NCBI RefSeq assembly: GCF_000014425.1
Contig: NC_008530.1
Location: forward strand, 372,001-436,000
Direction: 5' to 3'
DNA: 64,000 nt
Source: Lactobacillus gasseri ATCC 33323 = JCM 1131
GTDB lineage: Bacteria > Bacillota > Bacilli > Lactobacillales > Lactobacillaceae
Position 1 is the first letter of the stretch. Every line of letters begins with the position of its first letter. Positions 17,602 to 25,620 of the stretch are shown in pieces. Under the pieces are notes generated by a model that was not told where the DNA came from, did not search any database, and worked only from the letters and a program-made list of their open reading frames with translations. The translations under genes were made by a program, and so were the position numbers.

Positions 17602-18201
17602 ATGCAATATCCATTACCAATTGCACGTTTAATTGATAATTATATGAAGTTGCCTGGTATTGGTGAAAAAACAGCAACGCGGTTAGCTTTTTATACAATG
17701 GACATGCCTGAAGATGATGTGGAAGACTTTTCCAAGTCATTAATACAGGTAAAAGAAAATCTTCATTCTTGTTCTATTTGTGGAAATATTACCGAAAGCG
17801 ATCCATGTGAAATTTGCCGAGATGCAAATCGTGATCGCTCAACAATTATGGTAGTAGAACAGCCAAAAGATGTAATGGCTTTTGAAGAAATGGGCGAATA
17901 TAACGGTTTATACCATGTTTTACATGGTGTTCTGTCCCCAATGGATGGTGTTGGCCCAGAAGAAATTAATATTAAGAGCCTAATTACTAGACTGCAAAAG
18001 CAAGATGAAGTTAAAGAAGTTATTTTAGCTTTAAATTCTAGCCCAGAAGGTGAAGCAACTGCAATGTACTTAGCTAAGCTAATCAAACCAGCCGGCTTGA
18101 AAGTGACGCGCCTAGCTGCGGGATTAGCTGTAGGTAGCGATATTGAATATGCAAATTCAATTACGTTGAAGCGCGCTGTTCAAGGGAGAACAGATCTATG
18201 A
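17602..18201 (+). CDS. recR: Recombination mediator protein RecR
   Basis: 199 residues with the helix-hairpin-helix region ([14 protein letters not shown]), four zinc cysteines ([18 protein letters not shown]), and a Toprim domain ([28 protein letters not shown] ... [19 protein letters not shown]). RecR works with RecF and RecO to load RecA at gaps. It overlaps the next gene by four bases. Confidence 0.96.
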
Positions 18202-18434
18202 TTGGAAAAAGGCATAAAGTAAAAAAAGCAGGCGATGAACGACTATTAAAAGTAGTTGCTCAACTGCAGAGACAACTTGCAGAACAAAAAGTTTTTGATC
18301 AGACAACAATTGATTATTCATTTGATAATCGCGTTTTAAATAAAATTCTACATGCAAAATTTATTTTTTTGTATGAAGAAGCAAGAAGAAGAAACACTAA
18401 ATCTAGTAGCTCATCAAGCGTGATTACTAGATAA
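18198..18434 (+). CDS. YaaL-like DUF2508 protein
   Basis: 78 residues, highly basic N-terminus ([30 protein letters not shown]) and a short helical body ending [15 protein letters not shown]. The length, sequence type and position directly after recR and before tmk fit the DUF2508/YaaL family of unknown function. It overlaps recR by four bases, so the two are probably translationally coupled. Confidence 0.75.
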
Positions 18435-18436
18435 TG

Positions 18437-18466
18437 TAGTCCACCACTGGTGGGCTTTTTTTGTGG
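18437..18466 (+). terminator. Terminator after yaaL
   Basis: AGTCCACCACTGGTGGGCT hairpin followed by seven T. Confidence 0.8.
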
Positions 18467-18541
18467 AAAAATAAATAATCTGAAAAAAACAAGTCTTTCT
18501 TTCTTTTTTCTTTTACAGTACAATGCCAATTGGGGGTAGAC

Positions 18542-19183
18542 ATGAGAGGATATTTAATTACATTTGAAGGCCCAGATGGGGCAGGTAAAACCACAGTTAT
18601 CAACGAGCTTATCAAGCAGTTGCCAAAAGAAATACAAGAAAAGACGATTATTACACGTGAGCCTGGTGGATCAAAAATTTCTGAAAATATTAGAACAATT
18701 ATTTTAGACCCAGCAAACAAGGAAATGGATGATCGAACTGAAGCTCTTCTTTATGCAGCTCAAAGAAGTCAACATGTTAGTGAAGTTATCCGTCCGGCTT
18801 TGGAAGCTGGAAAAATTGTTTTATCAGATCGATTCATTGACAGTTCTTTAGCCTACCAAGGCGTTGGGCGTAATTTGGGTGTTGAAGCTGTAAAACAAAT
18901 TAATGATTTCGGAACTGGCGGTCTTGAACCTGATTTGACGATCTTTTTAGACTTAGATCCCGCAACTGGTTTGGCTAGAATTGAAAAGGAACGGGCCGGA
19001 CAAGAAGATCGGCTTGAGCAGGAAAAATTAGCTTTCCACCAAAAGGTTTATGCCGGATATACAGACTTGTTAAAACGATATCCTGATAGAATTAAAAAGG
19101 TGGATGCTAATTTGCCAATCAAGGAAGTTGCGGCTAATAGTGTTAAAATAATAAGAAAGCAATTACCTGATATTTTTATGTAA
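18542..19183 (+). CDS. tmk: Thymidylate kinase
   Basis: 213 residues from ATG 18542, five bases after the GGGGG ribosome site; an in-frame TTG at 18530 overlaps that site. P-loop [11 protein letters not shown], the DR(Y/F) motif [14 protein letters not shown] and TREPGG are diagnostic. The enzyme phosphorylates dTMP to dTDP. Operon order tmk-darA-holB-yabA-rsmI is typical of Firmicutes. Confidence 0.96.
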   Translation: MRGYLITFEGPDGAGKTTVINELIKQLPKEIQEKTIITREPGGSKISENIRTIILDPANKEMDDRTEALLYAAQRSQHVSEVIRPALEAGKIVLSDRFIDSSLAYQGVGRNLGVEAVKQINDFGTGGLEPDLTIFLDLDPATGLARIEKERAGQEDRLEQEKLAFHQKVYAGYTDLLKRYPDRIKKVDANLPIKEVAANSVKIIRKQLPDIFM

Positions 19184-19196
19184 GGATTTGGTAAGA

Positions 19197-19523
19197 ATGA
19201 AACTCGTTTTAGCAATTGTACAAGATAAAGACGCGGATGCACTGGCAAGAGAATTTATTCAAAATAATGTGCGTGCAACTAAATTAGCTACAAGTGGCGG
19301 CTTTTTAAAGGCAGGAAATACAACTTTTATTGTTGGTATTGAAGATGACCGAGTAAATGAAGTATTAGAAATTATTAAAAAGAGCTCACATACTAGAGAA
19401 CAGTATGTTTCTAATGTGAATATGGATGCAGCGGGCACTTCAATGCTAGGCAAGCCTGTTCAAGTTACTGTAGGCGGAGCAACAGTCTTTGTATTACCAG
19501 TTGAGGAATTTAAGCACTTTTAA
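19197..19523 (+). CDS. darA: PII-like cyclic-di-AMP receptor (DarA/PstA family, DUF970)
   Basis: 108 residues from ATG 19197. The sequence MKLVLAIVQDKDADALAREFIQNNVRATKLATSGGFLKAGNTTFIVGIEDDRV matches the trimeric PII-like receptor that binds c-di-AMP through the TSGGFL and GNTTF segments. Its downstream target is not established. It sits between tmk and holB, as in Bacillus (yaaQ), and its stop overlaps the holB start by one base. Confidence 0.9.
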   Translation: MKLVLAIVQDKDADALAREFIQNNVRATKLATSGGFLKAGNTTFIVGIEDDRVNEVLEIIKKSSHTREQYVSNVNMDAAGTSMLGKPVQVTVGGATVFVLPVEEFKHF

Positions 19524-20380
19524 TGATTGATTTAAAGAATGTAGGTCAAAAGCAGACTAATCTTTTAAGAGATGCATATTTAAACAAAAAGGTCGCCCAC
19601 AGTTATTTGTTTGTCGATCCAATGCAGAAAAAGGGACTTAATACAGCTTATTGGCTGGCCTGTCTTTTTAATTGTCTGGGAGAAAATAAGCCTGATGGAA
19701 CTTGTAATAATTGCCAAAGAATTTTAGATGGCAATCATCCTGATGTTTTTTTAGTAAAACTAGAAGGAAAACAGACGCTATCGATTGATCAAATTCGTCC
19801 TTTGAAAGAAGAATTGGCAAAAAGTCCTGTCGAAGGTAAGCGGCGCTTTTTTATCATTGAAAATGCTGAAAAATTAACTTTAGCTGCAAGTAACGCCTTG
19901 CTTAACTTATTAGAAGAGCCAGTAGCGCCAGTAGTTACGATCTTGATAACTAATAACGAAAATCAAATTTTGCCAACGGTTAAGTCTAGAACGCAGATTC
20001 TTAATTTCTCTGATGAAAAGATTGATAGTAAAAGAGCGCAGTTGCTTGAATACGGGTTAACTGATGAAGAAATTGAGGATCTAGGCGATACAGCTAAGCT
20101 TGAAGAAGAAAGCAAGTATTTGTTTCAAGAGTTATTAGAACAAAATGATTTAGCACTGGTGCGCGTTAGCCAAATTAGCAGTCTTGCTACAAAGCCAGCG
20201 AGTCAGAAATTTATTTTTTATCAGCTTAAGACTTTAGCGATGAAGAGTCTAGCAGCTGGTGAAAAGTTAAGGAAAAGTGCATTCTTATTGGAATTGTTGA
20301 TGACTTGCGATAAGATGCGAGCTAGTAATGTTAGTTTCCACAATACGTTAGATTATTTAGTATTGAGTTTTGAACGGTAG
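19523..20380 (+). CDS. holB: DNA polymerase III subunit delta-prime
   Basis: 285 residues resembling the DnaX AAA+ core but with a degenerate nucleotide site: VAHSYLFVDPMQKKGLNTAYW replaces a true P-loop, which is normal for delta-prime. A zinc cluster (CLFNCLGENKPDGTCNNCQ) and SNALLNLLEEP remain. It is the stator of the clamp loader and is encoded between the c-di-AMP receptor and yabA. Confidence 0.93.
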   Translation: MIDLKNVGQKQTNLLRDAYLNKKVAHSYLFVDPMQKKGLNTAYWLACLFNCLGENKPDGTCNNCQRILDGNHPDVFLVKLEGKQTLSIDQIRPLKEELAKSPVEGKRRFFIIENAEKLTLAASNALLNLLEEPVAPVVTILITNNENQILPTVKSRTQILNFSDEKIDSKRAQLLEYGLTDEEIEDLGDTAKLEEESKYLFQELLEQNDLALVRVSQISSLATKPASQKFIFYQLKTLAMKSLAAGEKLRKSAFLLELLMTCDKMRASNVSFHNTLDYLVLSFER

Positions 20381-20390
20381 GTGTTTTTGA

Positions 20391-20735
20391 GTGGATCCAT
20401 TTTCACAATTGTCACAATTACAGCAAAATCTTCAGGCAATGACAAAAACTGTTGCCGGTCTGGAAAATGACATGCTTGAAGTATTGAAAGAAAATACAGA
20501 ATTAAAGGTTGAAAACCAACTATTAAGAGAAAAAATTAGTAAATTAGACGCTAATAAAGAACCGGCTGAAAACAAATCTCAAGCTGGTTTAAAGTCACTA
20601 CGTAATATTTATGACTCAGGTTATCATATTTGCAACATGTATTATGGTTCTCACCGTGAATCTGGTGAAGATTGTATGTTTTGCTTAGATATTCTAGACA
20701 ACTTCGTAAATCACGGACAAAAAAATAGGGGATAA
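20391..20735 (+). CDS. yabA: Replication initiation control protein YabA
   Basis: 114 residues from a GTG start. An N-terminal leucine-zipper-like helix (about residues 1-55, LSQLQQNLQAMTKTVAGLENDMLEVLKENTELKVENQLLREKI) mediates tetramerisation, and the C-terminal zinc motif HICNMYYGSHRESGEDCMFCLDIL binds DnaA and the clamp. YabA restrains over-initiation of replication in Firmicutes. Confidence 0.93.
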   Translation: MDPFSQLSQLQQNLQAMTKTVAGLENDMLEVLKENTELKVENQLLREKISKLDANKEPAENKSQAGLKSLRNIYDSGYHICNMYYGSHRESGEDCMFCLDILDNFVNHGQKNRG

Positions 20736-20738
20736 AAG

Positions 20739-21596
20739 ATGCAAGCGCAAAGTAGTTTTAATGAAAAAGATAAGGGGCGTCTTTACCTTGTCCCTACACC
20801 AATTGGTAACTTAGAAGATATTACTTTAAGGGCGAAGAGAATTCTAACTGAAGCTGATTATATTGCGGCTGAAGATACCAGAACTAGTGGAATCTTACTT
20901 GAAAAAATTGGCGTTCATAATAAGATGATTTCTTTTCATAAATATAATTCAAAGGAACGTGCGCCAGAATTAATTAAATTGCTTAAGGAAGGAAATACAA
21001 TCGCTGAAATTTCTGATGCTGGCATGCCAGTTATTTCGGATCCGGGTTATATTCTGGTCCAAGAATGTATTAAAAATGATATTCCAGTTGTTGCGCTTCC
21101 AGGACCTTCAGCTTTTGCGACAGCTTTGATTGCATCTGGCTTTGACGCTCAACCATTTACTTATTATGGTTTTTTGCCGCGTAAGAGCAGTGAGCAAAAA
21201 GAATATTTTGAGATGATGAATCAGGCTCGTGCAACTTCAATTTTCTATGAGGCTCCGCATCGTTTACAGAAAACTTTGAAAACCTTAGCTGAAGTAATTA
21301 AGCCAGATAGAAAAATTGTATTAGCTCGTGAGCTAACGAAGATTCATGAAGAGTATTTAAGAGGCACGATTAGTGAAATTAATGAATACTTCACTAAGAA
21401 TGATCCTCGAGGCGAGTTCGTAGTTTTGGTTTCGCCAAATGATGATGAAGAAAAGCAACTTTCTTGGGATGAACTGATCAAGCAAGTGGCTGACCGAGTT
21501 GAAGCTGGCGAAAGTAAAAAGGATGCCATTAAGTTAGTCGCTAAGGCTAATAAGGTTTCAAAGAACGAACTATATGATAAATATCATCAAAATTAA
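20739..21596 (+). CDS. rsmI: 16S rRNA (cytidine(1402)-2'-O)-methyltransferase
   Basis: 285 residues of the tetrapyrrole-methylase-like RsmI family: LYLVPTPIGNLEDITLRAKRIL at the N-terminus, AAEDTRTSG, ISDAGMPVISDPGY and VVALPGPSAFATALIASG. It methylates the ribose of C1402 in the decoding centre. It begins three bases after the yabA stop, so it is the last gene of that operon block. Confidence 0.95.
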   Translation: MQAQSSFNEKDKGRLYLVPTPIGNLEDITLRAKRILTEADYIAAEDTRTSGILLEKIGVHNKMISFHKYNSKERAPELIKLLKEGNTIAEISDAGMPVISDPGYILVQECIKNDIPVVALPGPSAFATALIASGFDAQPFTYYGFLPRKSSEQKEYFEMMNQARATSIFYEAPHRLQKTLKTLAEVIKPDRKIVLARELTKIHEEYLRGTISEINEYFTKNDPRGEFVVLVSPNDDEEKQLSWDELIKQVADRVEAGESKKDAIKLVAKANKVSKNELYDKYHQN

Positions 21597-21613
21597 TTAC
21601 GTGGTGATCGCTA

Positions 21614-22348
21614 ATGGAAAAGATTTTTAAAGAAGAACATCAAGTTACTTACGGCGATTGTGATGAAACAGGAAAAATTCAGCTTCCAAAATTAATTGAA
21701 CATTTTATGAAAGTTTCAAATGATCAATTAACTCAAGGAGGCGCTGGGATTTATGATTTATTAAAACAAAATTTAGGCTGGGTGGTAGTTGAATATCATC
21801 TTGATCTGAAGCGTCTACCTGAAGCTGGTGAAGAAATTACTGTTACTACAAATGGTAGTGGCTATAATCGCTTTTTTGAATACAGCGATTTTGGTATAAT
21901 AGATTCTACTAACAAAAAGATAGTAGATGCCAAAAGCCAGTGGGTAATTTTAGATCTGAAAAATCGAAAAATTACTGAAGCAGATAGTCAAATGATGGAA
22001 AAATTTGGTAATCCATACTTGAAGCATATGCCACGTTTTAAGAGATTACGTCCTTTGAAGGAATATGACTCAAGTCAGACCTATGCAGTTCGGTACTATG
22101 ATTTAGATACAAACCATCATTTAACTAATAGTGTTTATTTTGATTGGATGATTGATACTTTACCGAGAGAATTTTTGAATTCTCATACTGTCAAAAGTGT
22201 CGATATTTCATTTAAAAAAGAAGTCCAGTATGGCGATCAAGCCTTGTCTGAACTTACGCTTGATCAAAATACGCTTATTTCATATCATTTGATTTCTAAT
22301 CAGGGTGAAGTTTCTGCTTTGGCTGAAATTAGTTGGAGAGAAAATTAA
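21614..22348 (+). CDS. Acyl-ACP thioesterase
   Basis: 244 residues forming two hot-dog folds, as in bacterial acyl-ACP thioesterases. The N-terminal half contains VTYGDCDETGKIQLPKLIEHFMKVSNDQL and the second half RYYDLDTNHHLTNSVYFDWMIDTLP, with the Asn-His pair of the active site. It would release fatty acids from acyl carrier protein in the cytoplasm. It follows rsmI closely (17 bases) with a GTGGTGAT ribosome site. Confidence 0.88.
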   Translation: MEKIFKEEHQVTYGDCDETGKIQLPKLIEHFMKVSNDQLTQGGAGIYDLLKQNLGWVVVEYHLDLKRLPEAGEEITVTTNGSGYNRFFEYSDFGIIDSTNKKIVDAKSQWVILDLKNRKITEADSQMMEKFGNPYLKHMPRFKRLRPLKEYDSSQTYAVRYYDLDTNHHLTNSVYFDWMIDTLPREFLNSHTVKSVDISFKKEVQYGDQALSELTLDQNTLISYHLISNQGEVSALAEISWREN

Positions 22349-22392
22349 AAGCCTGACTTGTTAGTACAGTCGTGCTTTTTTGGAAGGTAGGG

Positions 22393-22914
22393 ATGCCAAT
22401 GAAGACAGGGATAAAGAAAATAGATTTACAAGGTTTAGTTACTTTAGCTCTATTTGTAGCGATGGATATTGTATTAGAAAAAATTTCTTTTGGTCCTTCA
22501 ACTATAAAAGTAGGATTGGGATTTATTGGAAGTGCGCTTTTAGGCTATTATTTTGGCCCACTATGGGGCGGAATTGGTGCATTGATTAGTGATTTATTGC
22601 GGTCAGCTATTTTTGGAGTTGAGGGAGGATTTTTCCCAGGCTTTACCCTGTCTGCTATCGTCGGCGTGGTAATCTATGCCTTATTTTTATACCAAAAGCC
22701 AATTAAATGGTGGCGCGTAGTTGCTGCAACGTTATTAGTTACTTTGATAGTTAATGTATTAATGAATACTTACTGGATTCATTTATTGTATGGTTTGGAT
22801 CTACGAGCAGCTTTCTTACAAAGAATCTTGAAAGAGTTAATTACGCCATGGATTCAGATTGTTGTACTTTATGTGATTTTAAATGCTTTTCAACGTGTTA
22901 AAATAAGAAGGTAA
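22393..22914 (+). CDS. folT: ECF transporter S component, probably folate-specific
   Basis: 173 residues with about six membrane helices. The stretch FGPSTIKVGLGFIGSALLGYYFGPLWGGIGALISDLLRSAIFG resembles FolT, the folate-binding S component that docks on the shared EcfAAT module. The start at 22393 follows GGAAGGTAGGG; ATG 22399 is an alternative. The energising module is not in the window. Folate is the best guess; other vitamin S components share the fold. Confidence 0.8.
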   Translation: MPMKTGIKKIDLQGLVTLALFVAMDIVLEKISFGPSTIKVGLGFIGSALLGYYFGPLWGGIGALISDLLRSAIFGVEGGFFPGFTLSAIVGVVIYALFLYQKPIKWWRVVAATLLVTLIVNVLMNTYWIHLLYGLDLRAAFLQRILKELITPWIQIVVLYVILNAFQRVKIRR

Positions 22915-22944
22915 TTTTGATAAATATTTAAGGATAGAGTTTAA

Positions 22945-23670
22945 ATGAAGATATTAAGTATCACGACTGCAACCAATCATTTGAGTGTAGCTTTGAATGA
23001 TGGGGATAAAATTGTTGAAAAAAATGAAGAGGATCATCGTAACCATAGTGAGCATTTAGATCCTTTAATTAATGAATTACTAAAAGAAAATAATCTTACC
23101 TTAAAAGATATTGATCGTTTTGCAGTGGCAGAAGGTCCAGGCTCTTATACTGGATTGAGAATTGGAATTACAACTGCTAAGATGTTTGCTTCTATTTTAA
23201 ATAAAGATTTAGTCGGAGTATCGACTTTGGCTGCTTTAGCTAATAGAGTAAATGACGGAGTGATTGTAAGTGAATTAGATGCTCGTAACAAGAATTTCTT
23301 TGCTGGAGTTTATCGAAAAGTAAATGGTAAGCTAGAGAACTTAGTTCCAGATGGACATTACCATTTGGATGATTTAATTAATAAGGTTAAAGAATTGGGA
23401 TTGTCTGAAGAAGTTGTCTTTGTCGGAAGTCCAATTGATAAGTATCAAGCTGAGATTGCAGAATTGTTAGGGTCAGAAGACTTTAAGCAAGCTGCAGGCG
23501 ATAATCAAATTCATGCTGGTGAAATTGGTAAGTTAGCACTTAATAAGGAAGCAATTGATCCTGATAAAATGGTGCCAAAATATTTGAGACGTACGCAAGC
23601 TGAAATTGATTGGCATAATAAGACTGGAAAGGCATTTGGTCCAGATAGCGACTATGTTGAGGAAGTTTAG
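22945..23670 (+). CDS. tsaB: tRNA threonylcarbamoyladenosine biosynthesis protein TsaB
   Basis: 241 residues of the inactive TsaD paralogue: ILSITTATNHLSVALNDG, HSEHLDPLI and the conserved EGPGSYTGLRIGITTAKMFA. It scaffolds TsaD and TsaE in making t6A37 on ANN-decoding tRNAs. It overlaps rimI by 17 bases, and tsaB-rimI-tsaD forms one translational unit. Confidence 0.95.
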   Translation: MKILSITTATNHLSVALNDGDKIVEKNEEDHRNHSEHLDPLINELLKENNLTLKDIDRFAVAEGPGSYTGLRIGITTAKMFASILNKDLVGVSTLAALANRVNDGVIVSELDARNKNFFAGVYRKVNGKLENLVPDGHYHLDDLINKVKELGLSEEVVFVGSPIDKYQAEIAELLGSEDFKQAAGDNQIHAGEIGKLALNKEAIDPDKMVPKYLRRTQAEIDWHNKTGKAFGPDSDYVEEV

Positions 23671-24211
23671 TTTATTTTTCCATCCAGAAGAAATCGACTT
23701 GAGCTTTTCACCTTTTGCTTTGAGACTTGATAATCAAACTTATCAAATTATGAAGGCAAGTGATGAAAATATTGCTGACTTGTTGTGCATAGAGCAAGAA
23801 GTTTATTTTGGCAGAACGCCTTGGAGTCGATTTTCTTTTAAGAGCGAATTGAAAAAGCACGCCAATTCTTTATATCTTGTTGTTTATCAGGGGTCAACCT
23901 TGGTAGGCTTTATTGGGATGAGAATGCAGGCGCAAGAGGGGCATATTACTAATATTGCTGTTAAGCCTGCTTTTCAAAGAAGAGGAATCGGTGGATTTTT
24001 GCTCAGGACGATGATTGAAATTGCTCAAAGAAATCATGCTGTTCAGATGACCTTAGAGGTGCGAAGCGATAATTACAATGCACAGAGCTTGTACCGTAAG
24101 ATTGGATTTAGGGATAATTTTATTCGGAAGAATTATTATTCGGCTGAACATGCGGATGCCGTAAGCATGATTAAAAAGATAGCAGATAAAGAACAGGAAG
24201 AAGTAAATTGA
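23654..24211 (+). CDS. rimI: Ribosomal protein S18-alanine N-acetyltransferase (RimI, GNAT)
   Basis: 185 residues from ATG 23654; an extra 16-residue N-terminal extension is possible in frame but lacks a ribosome site. The GNAT acetyl-CoA loop is [17 protein letters not shown], followed by [19 protein letters not shown]. The N-terminus is about 40 residues longer than compact RimI. Position between tsaB and tsaD supports the RimI call; the real substrate may differ. Confidence 0.88.
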   Translation: MLRKFSLFFHPEEIDLSFSPFALRLDNQTYQIMKASDENIADLLCIEQEVYFGRTPWSRFSFKSELKKHANSLYLVVYQGSTLVGFIGMRMQAQEGHITNIAVKPAFQRRGIGGFLLRTMIEIAQRNHAVQMTLEVRSDNYNAQSLYRKIGFRDNFIRKNYYSAEHADAVSMIKKIADKEQEEVN

Positions 24212-25254
24212 CAAAAAAAGATATTCGAATTTTAGCATTTGAAAGCTCATGTGATGAAACTTCTACCGCCGTAATTAAAAATGGGCGTGAAATCGAAAGC
24301 TTAATTGTGGCTACTCAAATTAAAAGTCACCAACGTTTTGGTGGGGTAGTGCCAGAAGTAGCAAGCCGTCACCATATTGAAGTAATTACGCAAATTACTA
24401 AGGAAGCTTTAGCTGAAGCAAACGCTACTTGGGATGATATTGATGCAATTGCTGTTACCTATGGACCAGGCCTAGTTGGAGCTTTGTTAATTGGGGTTAG
24501 TGCCGCAAAAGCAGCTTCAATGGCAACTGGAATTCCATTGATTGGCGTTGATCACATTATGGGCCACATTATGGCAGCGCAATTAAAGGATGAAATTGAA
24601 TATCCAGCACTTGCCTTGCAAGTTTCTGGTGGTCATACTGAAATTGTCTTGATGAAAGATCCGATCCACTTTGAGATTGTGGGCGATACAAGAGACGATG
24701 CAGCTGGTGAAGCTTATGACAAGATTGGTCGTGTTTTAGGAGTTAATTATCCAGCAGGTAAGACGATTGATGAGTGGGCACATAAAGGTAAAGATACTTT
24801 CCACTTCCCACGTGCAATGATGGAAGATGATGATTATGACTTTTCATTATCAGGATTAAAGAGTGCCTTTATCAACACTTGCCACCATGCAGATCAAATT
24901 CATGAAAAGCTTGATAAGTATGACTTAGCTGCCAGTTTTCAAGCATCAGTTGTTGATGTGTTAAGCCACAAGACAATTAGAGCGATCAAAGAATATAAGC
25001 CCAAGACATTCATCTTAGGCGGCGGTGTCGCCGCGAACCACGGTTTACGTGATAGATTAGCAGAAGAGATTGAAAAGTTGCCTGCTGATATTAAGCCAAA
25101 GGTGATTTTACCGGACTTGAAACTTTGCGGAGACAATGCGGCAATGATTGGAGCAGCTGCATATAACTTGTACAAGGCTGGTAAGTTTAGTGATGAGAAT
25201 TTGAATGCAGATCCATCACTTGAGTTGCCATATGCGGATAGTATGCTGAAATAG
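24208..25254 (+). CDS. tsaD: tRNA N6-adenosine threonylcarbamoyltransferase TsaD
   Basis: 348 residues, an ASKHA-fold enzyme that transfers threonylcarbamoyl to A37. The metal-binding motif is [11 protein letters not shown] (HxxxH); [43 protein letters not shown] and [14 protein letters not shown] are signature segments. It starts from TTG, overlapping the rimI stop by four bases. Confidence 0.97.
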   Translation: MTKKDIRILAFESSCDETSTAVIKNGREIESLIVATQIKSHQRFGGVVPEVASRHHIEVITQITKEALAEANATWDDIDAIAVTYGPGLVGALLIGVSAAKAASMATGIPLIGVDHIMGHIMAAQLKDEIEYPALALQVSGGHTEIVLMKDPIHFEIVGDTRDDAAGEAYDKIGRVLGVNYPAGKTIDEWAHKGKDTFHFPRAMMEDDDYDFSLSGLKSAFINTCHHADQIHEKLDKYDLAASFQASVVDVLSHKTIRAIKEYKPKTFILGGGVAANHGLRDRLAEEIEKLPADIKPKVILPDLKLCGDNAAMIGAAAYNLYKAGKFSDENLNADPSLELPYADSMLK

Positions 25255-25261
25255 TAGTTAT

Positions 25262-25301
25262 GAAGAGAGTCGAACAGGGGATGTTTGGCTCTTTTTTTGT
25301 A
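25262..25301 (+). terminator. Terminator of tsaB-rimI-tsaD
   Basis: AGAGAGTCGAAC / TGTTTGGCTCTTT hairpin followed by seven T. Confidence 0.75.
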
Positions 25302-25370
25302 GAATGTTTTTCTATTGCATAATTAATTCAAGTTGAACGTTTAATATTAATAAAATAATTCATATTGTGA

Positions 25371-25407
25371 ACCTCGGAATTCAGACTGGAATTTCGAGGT
25401 TTTGTTA
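25371..25407 (+). terminator. Second terminator-like hairpin
   Basis: AACCTCGGAATTC/GAATTTCGAGGTT with a 6-nt loop and a TTTTG tail. It insulates the surface-protein promoter from upstream transcription. Confidence 0.7.
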
Positions 25408-25526
25408 TTTATAAAGCTTTGGATAAAAAATACAAGATCCTTTTTGAGCTTTGCAGTTAGAATGTTGGGATCAATAGTAAGTAAGAAGAATGTTATAAAA
25501 TTGTACGATCAATTTTCGTGGAGAGC

Positions 25527-25557
25527 TTGACAGAAATCAAAATGGGGGGGGTAAAAT
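25527..25557 (+). promoter_or_regulatory. Promoter of the SEC10/PgrA surface gene with poly-G spacer (candidate phase-variable promoter)
   Basis: A consensus -35 TTGACA (25527-25532) and a near-consensus -10 TAAAAT (25552-25557) are separated by 19 nt, of which the last eight (25544-25551) are an uninterrupted G run. A 17-nt spacer is optimal for sigma-A, so losing two G would give the ideal distance and gaining one would weaken it. This is the architecture of promoters switched by slipped-strand mispairing. Confidence 0.7.
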
Positions 25558-25620
25558 GAGCTCGTATCAACCTTTAAGTAGGTGAACGTAGTTATTTAAT
25601 ATAACGTGGAGGACGTAGCA

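Noticed and set aside
22349-22382. Hairpin between the thioesterase and folT as a riboswitch or terminator
   Set aside because: AAAGCCTGACT/AGTCGTGCTTTTTT is an imperfect hairpin; it may weakly terminate, but no folate (THF) riboswitch features were seen.
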